Of a DNA stretch of 32,174 nt, positions 22,510 to 30,717 are shown piece by piece; position 1 is the stretch's first letter; each line of letters opens with the position of its first letter. The translations under genes and the position numbers were made by a program. Source of the DNA: Actinomycetes bacterium (GTDB taxonomy: Bacteria > Actinomycetota > Acidimicrobiia > Acidimicrobiales > Ilumatobacteraceae); NCBI GenBank assembly GCA_025351965.1, contig JANXUX010000349.1:1-32174 (forward strand). The letters are read 5' to 3'. Below the pieces are notes generated by a model that was not told the DNA's origin, did no database searches, and was given only the letters and a program-made list of their open reading frames with translations.

Positions 22510-22534
22510 CGGTAACAGAACGTGGTCTGTACCG
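22510..22534. promoter_or_regulatory. imperfect inverted repeat upstream of the aminotransferase
   Basis: CGGTAACAGA (22510-22519) and TCTGTACCG (22526-22534) are inverted copies with one extra base in the left arm. They lie about 17 bases upstream of the TACGAT box of the aminotransferase. It may be an operator for an unknown regulator or a chance palindrome. Confidence 0.3.
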
Positions 22535-22550
22535 CTCCTCGTGTATCGAA

Positions 22551-22556
22551 TACGAT
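22551..22556 (+). promoter_or_regulatory. -10 box for a leaderless aminotransferase mRNA
   Basis: TACGAT ends 7 bases before ATG 22564, without a ribosome site. It supports this start over the earlier ATG 22555 and GTG 22522. Confidence 0.45.
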
Positions 22557-22563
22557 GCGACCC

Positions 22564-23916
22564 ATGACCGCGCTCGACGCCCCTCCCTCTTCTGCCTACC
22601 TCAACGATCGCAGCCATGTCTTCCACAGTTGGTCGTCGCAGGGGGCTCTCACGCCGCTCGTGGTCACCGGTGGCGAGGGGAGCTGGTTCTGGGACGAGAA
22701 CGGCAATCGCTACCTCGACTTCTCCAGCCAGCTGGTCAACGTCAACATCGGCCACCAGCACCCCAAGCTCGTCGCCGCGATCCAGGAGCAGGCCGGCAAA
22801 CTCTGCACGATCGCACCGTTCCACGCCAACGAGCAGCGCAGCGAGGCGGCCCGTCTGATCGCCGAGCTCGCCCCCGGCGACCTGAACATGGTCTTCTTCA
22901 CCAACGGTGGCGCCGAAGCCACGGACAACGCGATCCGGATGGCGCGGATCTACACCGGTCGCCAGAAAGTCATGGCCACCTACCGCAGCTACCACGGAGC
23001 GACCGGCGGCTCGATCGCCGTCACGGGTGACCCGCGACGTTGGCCGAGCGAGGCCGGCGTGTCCGGCGTCGTCCACTTCTACGGTCCCTACGCGTACCGG
23101 AGCAGCTTCTACAGCGAGACCGAGGAGCAGGAGTCCGAGCGCGCCCTCGCCCACCTGCGCGAGACCATCATGGTCGAGGGCCCGCAGACCATTGCGTGCA
23201 TCATCCTCGAGAGCGTCGTCGGCACGAACGGCATCCTGATCCCGCCACCCGGTTACCTCCAGGGCGTGCGCGACATCTGCGACGAGTTCGGCATCGTCTA
23301 CATCGCCGACGAAGTGATGGCCGGCTTCGGCCGCTGCGGCGAGTGGTTCGCAGTCGATCACTGGGACGTCACACCGGACCTGATCACATGGGCCAAGGGC
23401 AGCAACAGCGGCTACGTGCCGATCGGCGGCGTGGTCATCAGTCAGAAGATCGCCGACACGTTCAAGGACAAGCAGTACCCCGGCGGCCTCACCTACAGCG
23501 GCCATGTGCTCGGCTGCGCGAGCGTCGTCGCGAGCATCAACATCTTCAAGGAAGAGGGCATCATCGAGCACGCGCGGATGCTCGGCACCGACATCATCGG
23601 ACCTGCGCTCGCGAAGCTCGCCGCCAAGCACCCCTCCGTCGGCGAGGTGCGCGGCCTCGGTGTCTTCTGGGCGCTCGATCTGGTCAGCAACGCCGAGACC
23701 CGCAAGCCGCTGGTTCCGTACAATGCCGCCGGCGCTGCAGCTGCACCGATGAACGAGCTCGCCGCGGCGTGCAAGGCCCGCGGCCTGTGGCCCTTCACCC
23801 ACTTCAACCGGATGCACATCGTGCCGCCGATCAACACCCCGGTCGACGAAGTCCTCCAGGGCATCGCGATCATCGACGAGGTCCTGGACCTCGCCGATGC
23901 CCGTTACGAGGGCTGA
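22564..23916 (+). CDS. class III PLP-dependent aminotransferase
   Basis: The 450-residue fold type I enzyme has the expected cofactor and substrate features: FFTNGGAEATDNAIRMAR for the phosphate-binding loop, YRSYHGATGGS, and DEVMAGFGRCGEWFA with the Asp that holds the pyridine ring. The Schiff-base Lys278 is in TWAKGSNSGYVPIGG. The C-terminal GEVRGLGVFWALDLV is also typical. It belongs to the omega-amino acid:pyruvate, beta-alanine or taurine:pyruvate-type group. The exact amino donor cannot be assigned. Transcription is probably leaderless. The 3' end overlaps the convergent hypothetical gene by 13 bases. Nothing nearby (the dienelactone hydrolase is divergent) indicates the pathway. Confidence 0.9.
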   Translation: MTALDAPPSSAYLNDRSHVFHSWSSQGALTPLVVTGGEGSWFWDENGNRYLDFSSQLVNVNIGHQHPKLVAAIQEQAGKLCTIAPFHANEQRSEAARLIAELAPGDLNMVFFTNGGAEATDNAIRMARIYTGRQKVMATYRSYHGATGGSIAVTGDPRRWPSEAGVSGVVHFYGPYAYRSSFYSETEEQESERALAHLRETIMVEGPQTIACIILESVVGTNGILIPPPGYLQGVRDICDEFGIVYIADEVMAGFGRCGEWFAVDHWDVTPDLITWAKGSNSGYVPIGGVVISQKIADTFKDKQYPGGLTYSGHVLGCASVVASINIFKEEGIIEHARMLGTDIIGPALAKLAAKHPSVGEVRGLGVFWALDLVSNAETRKPLVPYNAAGAAAAPMNELAAACKARGLWPFTHFNRMHIVPPINTPVDEVLQGIAIIDEVLDLADARYEG

Positions 23917-24386
23917 GCCTCGCTCGAGTCGTCTCCACCGTCGACGGCGTCGCTGAGCGCGTCGTCGCCGACGGTGTCATCTGAATCCGAATCGTCGACG
24001 AGCGGGGGCGGCGCCCAGTGCGGCCGCTCCCCCGTCTCGAACTCGGTGAGCTCGGCCAGGGCGTGCCGGTACGCCGCCTCGGCGTCGGCCATCTTCTGGC
24101 GAGGGCGGCCGTCGGCGCGCAGCTGCCGGATCAACGCTGCGGCCGACTCCTTCGCCGCCAGCAGCGCTGCGCCGTGGCGCGTGTTCGCCGCGGCGATGTC
24201 CTGACGCTCGCGTTCGGCTCGATCGGCTGCCTCGTGAGCCTTCACGCTCTGGACGAAGAGCCGCGTGGCGCGTGCCTGCTCGGACTCGACGGCTGCCGCA
24301 GCGGGTGCCGCCGATGTGGTCGGCTGGGTCTGCACGGCATGACCGCCGATCGACCGCTGTTCCTTGGTGCGATTGCGTTTCGGCAT
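23904..24386 (-). CDS. coiled-coil hypothetical protein with acidic tail
   Basis: The 160-residue protein begins with a basic stretch (MPKRNRTKEQR), then an Ala/Thr-rich linker. A long alpha-helical, probably coiled-coil segment follows, rich in Ala, Arg, Glu and Gln (SEQARATRLFVQSVKAHEAADRAERERQ to AEAAYRHALAELTEFE). It ends in a highly acidic low-complexity tail (DDSDSDDTVGDD). I do not recognise it. The bipolar charge may mean interaction with nucleic acid or with a basic partner, which is only a guess. A TAAGTT box 7 bases before the ATG suggests a leaderless mRNA. It is divergent from the lipoprotein gene and overlaps the aminotransferase 3' end by 13 bases. Confidence 0.65.
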   Translation of the reverse strand: MPKRNRTKEQRSIGGHAVQTQPTTSAAPAAAAVESEQARATRLFVQSVKAHEAADRAERERQDIAAANTRHGAALLAAKESAAALIRQLRADGRPRQKMADAEAAYRHALAELTEFETGERPHWAPPPLVDDSDSDDTVGDDALSDAVDGGDDSSEAQPS

Positions 24387-24393
24387 GGTCGCG

Positions 24394-24399
24394 AACTTA
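24394..24399 (-). promoter_or_regulatory. -10 box for the coiled-coil protein gene
   Basis: On the minus strand TAAGTT lies 7 bases before ATG 24386, another example of the TANNNT-N7-ATG layout. Confidence 0.4.
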
Positions 24400-24445
24400 A
24401 CCAGATCGACGGACCCGGGAACCAGCCGCAGGGTTTCGCCGTCTG

Positions 24446-25288
24446 ATGTTCATGCTCCGCTCCATCCTCCGCCGCCGCCGACACTCCCCGCTCCTGGCAC
24501 TCGTCGTACTCGCCACGGTCGGTGCCGCAGCGTGCGGGAGCAGCGTCAGCCGCACCGATCCAGCGCCGACGTACCCGACGAGCAGCGATATCGCTCTCGT
24601 CCGCATCGGTCGAGACGGCAACCTGCCCCAGCTGGTCATCGGTGGCGACGGCTGGGTCTACTTCCCCAGCGCCGAGTCGCCGACGGGTGGCGTGTCCACA
24701 TCCGACTCGGCATCCGGGTTCGTCGGCTCGGGCCGCGTGTCCAGTCGGCCGGCGGCCATTCCGGCTCCACCCGAACCGACTCCCGTCGAGCGTCGTCGGC
24801 TGACACCGGCCGGCATCGCGATCGTGATGGACCTCGCCGACGAGCTCGGTCTGCTCGCCACACCGGGTCCGTACGAGGATCCCGGCATCACCGACATGAG
24901 CACCACCGATGTCACCCTGGTCGACGGCGCCGGCACCTACGTGCACGATGCGTCTGCGCTGGGGTTCGACGACGAGACGGGCAACCGCAAGGATCTGCTC
25001 GACTTCGTCACGGCCGTCGGTGATCTCCGGTCCCTGGTCGGCTCGGACAACCTCGGCCCTGCTGAGGCATACGTGCCGGAGCTGTTCGCCGTCTCCATCG
25101 GCGGCGCGGCCTACAGCGCCGACGGACCCGCAGACTGGCCCGCCGGAGTCGCTCTCGAGGAGGGATGCATCCGCCTCCCGGTCGCCGAGTTCCCGACCGG
25201 CGTGGCGGGCATCTACGTCGCCGATGTCGATGGCACCGCGACCCGGATCACGGTGGTGCCCGATCTGCCGGGCGACGACTGCGGCTGA
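24446..25288 (+). CDS. putative lipoprotein, function unknown
   Basis: The 280-residue protein has a basic N-terminus (LRRRRHS), a hydrophobic segment (PLLALVVLATVG) and a lipobox-like AAAC at residues 27-30. It is therefore probably exported and lipid-anchored on Cys30, although the -3 residue is Ala rather than Leu. The mature part begins with a Ser/Pro-rich linker and contains IGRDGNLPQLVIGGDGWVYFPS and a Pro-rich turn (PAPPEPTPVERRR). A C-terminal domain has two cysteines (EGCIRLP and DDCG) that could form a disulfide. I do not recognise the family. ATG 24446 and ATG 24452 are both possible starts. It is divergent from the coiled-coil gene. Confidence 0.65.
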   Translation: MFMLRSILRRRRHSPLLALVVLATVGAAACGSSVSRTDPAPTYPTSSDIALVRIGRDGNLPQLVIGGDGWVYFPSAESPTGGVSTSDSASGFVGSGRVSSRPAAIPAPPEPTPVERRRLTPAGIAIVMDLADELGLLATPGPYEDPGITDMSTTDVTLVDGAGTYVHDASALGFDDETGNRKDLLDFVTAVGDLRSLVGSDNLGPAEAYVPELFAVSIGGAAYSADGPADWPAGVALEEGCIRLPVAEFPTGVAGIYVADVDGTATRITVVPDLPGDDCG

Positions 25289-25368
25289 GCACGTCGGGAT
25301 CCGGCGCGTGGCTCCGACATCACGGTGACGGCTCGCCAGGTGTGCGAGCATCGAACCCTGGAGGATCC

Positions 25369-26028
25369 ATGTCCAAGCTCCGAGTCCACAGTTTCTCGAT
25401 GTCCATCGACGGTTTCGCCGCCGGGCCGCACCAGAGCCTCGACGACCCCCTCGGTGTGGGCGGCCAACGGGTGCACGAGTGGGTCTTCGCCTCCCCCAGC
25501 GGGCGACGGATGTTCGGTGAAGACGTCCCAGCCGACGAGCCGGATGGCATCGACGACGACTTCTTCGCACGCGGTGTCACGAACATCGGCGCCACCATCA
25601 TGGGGCGCAACATGTTCGGTCCGGTGCGTGGCGCGTGGCCGGACCTGTCGTGGACCGGTTGGTGGGGCGACGAGCCGCCGTACCACCACGACGTGTTCGT
25701 GCTCACCCACCACGCACGGCCGTCACTGAGCATGCAGGGCGGCACCACGTTCCACTTCACCGCCGACCCGATCGACCTCGTCCTCGCCCGCGCGGTGGAG
25801 GCAGCGGACGGCGCCGACGTGCGTCTCGGCGGCGGCGTCTCGACCGTGCAGCAGTACCTGCGCGCTGGCCTCGTCGACGAGCTCCACGTCGCCATCGCGC
25901 CGACCCTGCTCGGCGAGGGAGAGCGGCTGTTCGAGGGCGTCAGCGCCGCGATCGCCGGGTACGAGTGCACCGAGTTCGTCAGCTCGGCGCTGGCGACCCA
26001 CGCCGTTCTGACCCGCCGTATGTCGTGA
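25369..26028 (+). CDS. dihydrofolate reductase / RibD C-terminal family protein
   Basis: The 219-residue protein has the RibD C-terminal/DHFR-like Rossmann fold, starting with KLRVHSFSMSIDGFAAGPHQ. It continues with TIMGRNMFGP (NADPH-binding region), DVFVLTHHARPS, VRLGGGVSTVQQYLRAGLVDE and a typical end LHVAIAPTLLGEGERLFEG. Relatives are NADPH-dependent reductases of unknown substrate. Only a few act in riboflavin synthesis, and none of those genes is nearby. ATG 25369 has a perfect GGAGGA ribosome site, so the ORF-track extension from 25165 (overlapping the lipoprotein gene) is rejected. The gene is convergent with the MOSC gene. Confidence 0.88.
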   Translation: MSKLRVHSFSMSIDGFAAGPHQSLDDPLGVGGQRVHEWVFASPSGRRMFGEDVPADEPDGIDDDFFARGVTNIGATIMGRNMFGPVRGAWPDLSWTGWWGDEPPYHHDVFVLTHHARPSLSMQGGTTFHFTADPIDLVLARAVEAADGADVRLGGGVSTVQQYLRAGLVDELHVAIAPTLLGEGERLFEGVSAAIAGYECTEFVSSALATHAVLTRRMS

Positions 26029-26046
26029 CCACAATGGCGGCCGTGC

Positions 26047-26763
26047 TCAGCTGAGGCGGGCCACCTGGTCGCCCACCGCGAGCCGGCCGGCGGATCGGAC
26101 CAGCGCGCCGACACCGAGGAATGAGCCGCGATCGCGGTTCACGGTGCGCAGCACTTCGAGGTCGCGCTCGATACCCGCCGGCTGCGGGCGGGTGATCATC
26201 ATGCAGCGGTCGATCTGTTTGATCACCTCGAGCGTCGTGCCGCCGGCGCGGACCGTGGCCCCGACCAGCGCGTCCTCATCGCCACCGCTGACGAGCACGT
26301 TCGGACGGAAGCGGCGCACGGGCCAAGCGCCGAGCGTGGCCTCACCGATGACCGACACCCGTGCCTTGGCCGAGTCATGGAACGCTCCTCGCGGCCCGTT
26401 CCACGTGTGCCAGTCGCTGTCAGCTTCTCGCTCGGCGTCGTCGGCGATCTCGTAGACCACGCGCGCCGTGTCGTCGGCCGCGGCGACGAGCGCGACGTCA
26501 CGCCCGATCCAGGCCGACAGCACGTCATCGGAGTCGGTCTCGACGCCGTCGGGCATCCGCACAACGGCGTGGCCGTCGACGAGGTGGCCGGACGCGAACA
26601 GCAGCGACGGCTCGCGGCGCGCGGTGAGGGTGAGTCCCGTCGTCAGATCGCGCAGCGCGAACGTGCGGTCGCCGGCCAGCCCCAGCTCGGCAACGTCCAC
26701 CGCTTCGAGCGACTCCCCCTGCATCGACTTGACCGGATACCTCCACAGCTGGATCACGCGCAT
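26047..26763 (-). CDS. MOSC domain protein
   Basis: The 238-residue protein has an N-terminal beta-barrel domain (MRVIQLWRYPVKSMQGESLEAVDV, GLAGDRTFAL) and a C-terminal MOSC domain. The latter includes RFRPNVLVSG and the cysteine in IDRCMMITRPQPAG that in the family binds the molybdenum cofactor. Relatives (mARC, YcbX, YiiM) reduce N-hydroxylated compounds. No electron-transfer domain is fused here, so a separate reductase or ferredoxin would be needed. ATG 26763 is preferred to the ORF-track start at 26838 since that extension overlaps the upstream gene in another frame. It lies 22 bases after the EamA gene on the same strand, probably in one operon. Confidence 0.85.
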   Translation of the reverse strand: MRVIQLWRYPVKSMQGESLEAVDVAELGLAGDRTFALRDLTTGLTLTARREPSLLFASGHLVDGHAVVRMPDGVETDSDDVLSAWIGRDVALVAAADDTARVVYEIADDAEREADSDWHTWNGPRGAFHDSAKARVSVIGEATLGAWPVRRFRPNVLVSGGDEDALVGATVRAGGTTLEVIKQIDRCMMITRPQPAGIERDLEVLRTVNRDRGSFLGVGALVRSAGRLAVGDQVARLS

Positions 26764-26785
26764 CGGCACAGTCTCGCCGATCGGG

Positions 26786-27667
26786 TCAGCCTGCTCGGGC
26801 CGGTTTGCGCGCCGGCTGCCGGGTGGCGAGGAAGACACCGGACAGCGAGATCACGAGACCGACGACGATCACCACACCGATGTGCTCGTTGAACAAGATC
26901 GCGCCCTCGATCGTGCTGAGCGCCGGGACGAGGAAGAACAGGCTGCTGACGCGAGCGGCCGCTCGGCGCTGCAGCATCATCAGCATGATCAGCACCGAGG
27001 CCATCGACAGCACGATCATCGCCCAGGCCAGGGAGAACCACAGGCGGGCCGTCGGGTGGAACCGCCAGTGCTCGATGAATGCGGCGCCGACGGCGAGCAC
27101 AGCGGAGGATGTGACGAACTGGACCGCCGCTCCCCGAAGCAGCGGCATCGAGGCGCTGCGCGAGCGCTGCACGATCGTGCCCGCCGACATGCCGAGCACC
27201 GACACGGTCATCGCCACCATCGCACCGGCGGTGACAGATCCGGTCCGAACGCCGAGCTTGTCGACCACGACCACGACGACGCCCGCGACACCGAGACCGA
27301 TGCCGATCGTCTGGGTCCGCCGCAGGCGCTCGCCGAGCACGAGCCTGGCCACCGCCGAGGTCAGTACGGGGTGCAACCCCGAGATGAGCGCGCTGAGCCC
27401 GGTTGGCAGCCCGAGGCTGATCGCCACGAACACCCCGCCCAGGTAGAGCGCGTTCATCCCGAGTCCGGCGAGGGCCGCCCAGCGGATCTCGGTCGAGGTG
27501 ATCGCAGGTGCGCCGATGACCATCGCGACGATCCACAGCAGCAACCCAGCGCCACACAGCCGCACGGCGAGGAACGTCAGCGGCCCGGCGTCCTCGGTGG
27601 CGTAGTGGGCGACGACGAAGCCCGTGCTCCACAACGCGACGAACAGCGCCGGCGCGAACCGCTCCAC
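26786..27667 (-). CDS. EamA/DMT family transporter
   Basis: The 293-residue membrane protein has ten predicted helices in two EamA repeats. It begins with APALFVALWSTGFVVAHYA, includes GLPTGLSALISGLHPVLTS, and continues in the second half with FLVPALSTIEGAILFNEHI. Such proteins export amino acids or other metabolites by proton exchange. The substrate is unknown. GTG 27667 was chosen because the ORF-track start (27796) and GTG 27697 lie upstream of, or inside, a strong hairpin that looks like the terminator of the ABC binding-protein gene. The residue start at ERFAPALF is also typical. It is followed after 22 bases by the MOSC gene. Confidence 0.82.
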   Translation of the reverse strand: MERFAPALFVALWSTGFVVAHYATEDAGPLTFLAVRLCGAGLLLWIVAMVIGAPAITSTEIRWAALAGLGMNALYLGGVFVAISLGLPTGLSALISGLHPVLTSAVARLVLGERLRRTQTIGIGLGVAGVVVVVVDKLGVRTGSVTAGAMVAMTVSVLGMSAGTIVQRSRSASMPLLRGAAVQFVTSSAVLAVGAAFIEHWRFHPTARLWFSLAWAMIVLSMASVLIMLMMLQRRAAARVSSLFFLVPALSTIEGAILFNEHIGVVIVVGLVISLSGVFLATRQPARKPARAG

Positions 27668-27680
27668 ATCCGCACCGCGA

Positions 27681-27712
27681 GAAGAGCGGGTCGCCACAGC
27701 GACCCGCCCTTC
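27681..27712 (-). terminator. terminator hairpin after the ABC binding-protein gene
   Basis: GCGGGTCGC (27686-27694) and GCGACCCGC (27699-27707) form a perfect 9-bp stem with a 4-base loop, extended by four more pairs after one mismatch. Read on the minus strand it lies 42 bases after the binding-protein stop and is followed by TCTTCTC. It separates the ABC operon from the EamA gene. Confidence 0.6.
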
Positions 27713-27753
27713 GTGATCGAGCCCCGAATGGTCGGGGCCGGGATCGGTCCGAC

Positions 27754-29016
27754 TCAGGCGCCGCCCTCGGTCAGGGTGACCTCGATGGGCGTCCAACCGG
27801 TGCCACTCACGTCGACACCTTCGGTCTGCAACACAGCGAGCGCCGCGTCGACGATGTCGTTGGTGTAGGCGTCGGCGCCGGGGTCCTTGGTGATGATCTT
27901 CGCACCGTCGGCGTTCGGGGTTTCGAGAGCGATCTTGACCGTGCGGTCCCAGGCTGCGGTGTCGATGTGCCCGACGCCGCCCTCAGCAGGCCAGATCAGC
28001 TTGTTGACCTCGTTCATTTGCCAGAGCTGGTGGGTCGCGCCGAGCTTGGAGCCCTTCGACACGACGATGTCGCGGCACGACTCGGGGTTGTCCCGGCAGT
28101 ACGACCAACCCTTGAGCGACGCCGTGACGAACTTGACAGCCGTGTCCTTGTAGGTGGCGTCGCTGGCCAGCTTCTTGCCGTCGGCCCAGATGGCGTCCTG
28201 GAGCATGCCGACGCCCTCGTCCTCGTACGAGACGACGTTGAGGTCGTCCGGCGAGTAGAGCTTGCCGGTGTCGGGGTTCATCGTCTCGAGCAGCTGTGCG
28301 TACTCGTTATAGGTCATCGCCTCGGCGGCATCGATGTCGCCGGACAACAGGCCCGACATGTCGAACTGCTGGGCGAGGAGCGTGACGTCACTGACGGCGA
28401 GGCCGTTCTTGGCCAGCGAGGCGAAGATCTCGTACTCGTTGCCGAAGCCCCAGTTACCGATCTTCTTGCCCTTGAAGTCGGCACTCGTCTTGATGCCCTT
28501 GTTTTTGAACGAGACCTGCAGAGTGCCCGAGCGCTGGTACACCTGAGCGATGTCGACGATGTCGGCACCGGCTTCGCGGGACGCGAGGGCCTTGGGCACC
28601 CATGCGATCGCGAAGTCGGCCTGGCCGTCGGCGAGCACGGTCTGCGGGACGATGTCGACGCCGCCCTCGAGGATCTCGACGTCGAGACCCTGCTCGGCGT
28701 AGCAGCCTTCTTCGATTGCGGCGTAGTAGCCGGCGAACTGCGCCTGGGTGAACCACTGCAGCTGCAGCTTGACCTTGGTCAACGTAGCCGGGGCCTTACT
28801 GGCGTCGCAGGTGGTGCCCGTGCCGGCATCGCCGGTGGTGGCGGTCGTGTCGCCTGTGGCCGCCGTGTCAGCGGTGGAGTCGGCGGGTGCCACTGATGCT
28901 GCCGGCGCAACGGTGGTGGTGCTGTCACTGGACGACTTGTCGCTACCGCATGCGGCGACGCCGAGTCCGGTGACGGCAAGCAGAGTGACCAGTGTGGTCA
29001 TCCGGGTTGCTCTCAT
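27754..29016 (-). CDS. ABC transporter substrate-binding lipoprotein, NMT1/THI5-like
   Basis: The 420-residue lipoprotein has a signal peptide ending in VAAC with the lipid-attached Cys23. A Ser/Thr/Ala-rich linker of about 45 residues follows, then an NMT1/THI5-like binding domain. LQLQWFTQAQFAGYYAAIEE is the typical opening strand and helix, followed by GLDVEILEGG, DFAIAWVPKALASREAGAD and KGKKIGNWGFGNEYE. The family binds small heterocycles or anions such as thiamine pyrimidine precursors, riboflavin, taurine or nitrate. This one cannot be assigned further. GGGGAGAG before ATG 29016 is a good ribosome site, so the ORF-track start at 29250 is rejected. It is the last gene of a five-gene minus-strand cluster. 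A terminator hairpin follows. Confidence 0.85.
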   Translation of the reverse strand: MRATRMTTLVTLLAVTGLGVAACGSDKSSSDSTTTVAPAASVAPADSTADTAATGDTTATTGDAGTGTTCDASKAPATLTKVKLQLQWFTQAQFAGYYAAIEEGCYAEQGLDVEILEGGVDIVPQTVLADGQADFAIAWVPKALASREAGADIVDIAQVYQRSGTLQVSFKNKGIKTSADFKGKKIGNWGFGNEYEIFASLAKNGLAVSDVTLLAQQFDMSGLLSGDIDAAEAMTYNEYAQLLETMNPDTGKLYSPDDLNVVSYEDEGVGMLQDAIWADGKKLASDATYKDTAVKFVTASLKGWSYCRDNPESCRDIVVSKGSKLGATHQLWQMNEVNKLIWPAEGGVGHIDTAAWDRTVKIALETPNADGAKIITKDPGADAYTNDIVDAALAVLQTEGVDVSGTGWTPIEVTLTEGGA

Positions 29017-29074
29017 CTGTTTCTCTCCCCTTGGTTGGTTGGATTGCTTGGACATCGTGTGCGGCGATGCACAC

Positions 29075-29860
29075 TCACCTCGTACTGCGGGCACGCTGCC
29101 ACGGCACGAAGGCGAACTCGAGAGCGTTGGCGACGACGAAGAACACCAGCCCGACGAAGCAGGCTGCGCCGACGTACGCCCAGCCGAGCGGGAACTTCGA
29201 GCTCGACATGGCGGCCGGGATCTTTTGACCGAGGCCGTCCTGGGTGCCACCGAAGTACTCGGACACGAACGCTGTGGTGACCGAAATCGGCGCGGCGATC
29301 TTGATCGCGGTGAACAGGAACGGCATCGCGTTCGGCAAGCGGACCTTGCGCATCACCTGCTGCTCACTGGCGGCATAGGAGCGCATCAGCTCGACCTGTG
29401 TCGGGTCGTTCTGGCGCAGGCCGCGGGCAACGTTCACGAAGACGACGAAGAACACGATGATCAACACCATCAATCGCCGCGCCACCTGCGAGCCGAGCGG
29501 GAACATGTTGTTGAGGATGGACACGATGACCACGATCGGTACGGCGCTGATGGCCGCCGAGAGGGGCGTGATCAGCTCCGAGAGGAACCGGAACCGGTTG
29601 GCGATCAGCGCCGCAGCGGTGCCCACGAGCACCCCGAGGAGCAACCCGACCAGGGCGTTCCGTCCGGTCACGACCGAGGCCGCACGGAGCAGGTCGGACT
29701 TGTCGATCGCCTCGCTCCAGATGCTCGACGGCGTCGGCAGGATGTATGGCTTGATGTCGCGCCAGTCCACGAACAGCTGCCAGACCGCTACGAGCAACGC
29801 GCCGAACAGCACAGGCGTGGCGACGTTGATCGCGTTCCGACGGACGAGCGCGGCGTTCAT
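29075..29860 (-). CDS. ABC transporter permease (BPD_transp_1), second permease
   Basis: The 261-residue inner-membrane protein has about six helices. It begins with VATPVLFGALLVAVWQLFVDW and carries the ILPTPSSIW string common to SsuC/TauC/ThiX-like permeases. The ATPase-contacting loop (EAA motif) is seen in MRSYAASEQQVMRKVRLPNAMPFLF. Its ATG overlaps the stop of the ATPase gene (ATGA), so the ORF-track extension to 30382 is shadow. It pairs with the other permease of the cluster as a heterodimer. 58 bases separate it from the binding-protein gene, and I see no promoter in that gap. Confidence 0.87.
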   Translation of the reverse strand: MNAALVRRNAINVATPVLFGALLVAVWQLFVDWRDIKPYILPTPSSIWSEAIDKSDLLRAASVVTGRNALVGLLLGVLVGTAAALIANRFRFLSELITPLSAAISAVPIVVIVSILNNMFPLGSQVARRLMVLIIVFFVVFVNVARGLRQNDPTQVELMRSYAASEQQVMRKVRLPNAMPFLFTAIKIAAPISVTTAFVSEYFGGTQDGLGQKIPAAMSSSKFPLGWAYVGAACFVGLVFFVVANALEFAFVPWQRARSTR

Positions 29861-30717
29861 CGATCCTCGACGCCTCGCGCGCCTAGGCCGAACTCGGCGC
29901 CGCGTAGCGCTTCGCGCACCTCGGTGATCTTTGCGTAGAACTCGGTGGCCTCGCGTGTGTCGTCGTTGCGACCGGCGCCCAACGCGACGTCGATGACCGA
30001 CGTGATCCGACCCGGGCGCGGGCTCATCACGACCACACGGTCGGACAGGTAGACCGCCTCCGGGATGGAGTGGGTGACGAACACGACGGTGGTGCTCGTG
30101 GCCGCACAGATGCTGAGCAGCTCGGCCTGCATGTGCTCGCGGGTCATCTCGTCGAGCGCGCCGAACGGCTCGTCCATCAGGAGCAGCGGTGGATGCGCGG
30201 CGAGGGCACGGGCGATGGCGACGCGTTGCTGCATGCCGCCCGACAGCTGCCACGGCATGTGCCCGGCGAACTCGGCCAGCTTGACCAGCTCGAGCATCTC
30301 CTTCGAGCGCGCCTTGCGCTTCGCCGCGTCCCAACCGCGGATCTCGAGCGGGAGTTCGATGTTGCGGGACACGTTGCGCCACTCGAACAGCCCCGCCTGC
30401 TGGAACGCCATACCGTAGTCCTGGTCGAGCCGGGCCTGCTTGGCCGATTTGCCGTTGATCAGGAGCGTGCCCGACGTGGGCTCGAGCAGATCAGCCAAGA
30501 CCCGCAGCAGCGTGGACTTGCCGCAGCCGGACGGGCCGATCAGCGACACGAACTCGCCCGGTCGGATGTCGAGCGAGACGTCGACGAGCGCATCGACCTG
30601 CTTGCGCGTGCCTGCGTTGAAGATCTTGCCGACCGATTCGGCGACGACCGCCGAGGTGGAGGTCGGGGCCATCGCCGCTGCGGGCGCAGGGGGGTTCATG
30701 GGTCGGATGTCGGTCAC
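29857..30717 (-). CDS. ABC transporter ATP-binding protein (nitrate/sulfonate/thiamine-precursor type)
   Basis: The 286-residue protein has all nucleotide-binding motifs: Walker A GPSGCGKST at residues 61-69, a Q-loop in FQQAGLFEW, signature LSGGMQQR, Walker B LLLMDEPFGALDE, and the switch His in VTHS. It is of the SsuB/TauB/NrtD branch. An N-terminal Ala/Pro-rich stretch of about 25 residues precedes the fold. GTG 30717 overlaps the stop of the upstream permease (GTGA), and its own stop overlaps the next permease's ATG, so the three are tightly coupled. An internal ATG at 30699 is an alternative start. Confidence 0.93.
   Translation of the reverse strand: MTDIRPMNPPAPAAAMAPTSTSAVVAESVGKIFNAGTRKQVDALVDVSLDIRPGEFVSLIGPSGCGKSTLLRVLADLLEPTSGTLLINGKSAKQARLDQDYGMAFQQAGLFEWRNVSRNIELPLEIRGWDAAKRKARSKEMLELVKLAEFAGHMPWQLSGGMQQRVAIARALAAHPPLLLMDEPFGALDEMTREHMQAELLSICAATSTTVVFVTHSIPEAVYLSDRVVVMSPRPGRITSVIDVALGAGRNDDTREATEFYAKITEVREALRGAEFGLGARGVEDR

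Noticed and set aside
24242-25570. 442-residue minus-strand ORF
   Set aside because: It is a shadow spanning the lipoprotein and DHFR-like genes, with no recognisable fold.
26468-27868. 466-residue plus-strand ORF
   Set aside because: It is Asp/His/Gln/Arg-rich shadow of the MOSC and EamA genes.
29017-29074. Riboswitch or separate promoter before the binding-protein gene
   Set aside because: The gap is only 58 bases, with TTGG repeats and a ribosome site. There is no room for a TPP-type riboswitch and no clear promoter.
28748-29938. 396-residue plus-strand ORF
   Set aside because: It is antisense to the binding-protein and permease genes and has shadow composition.
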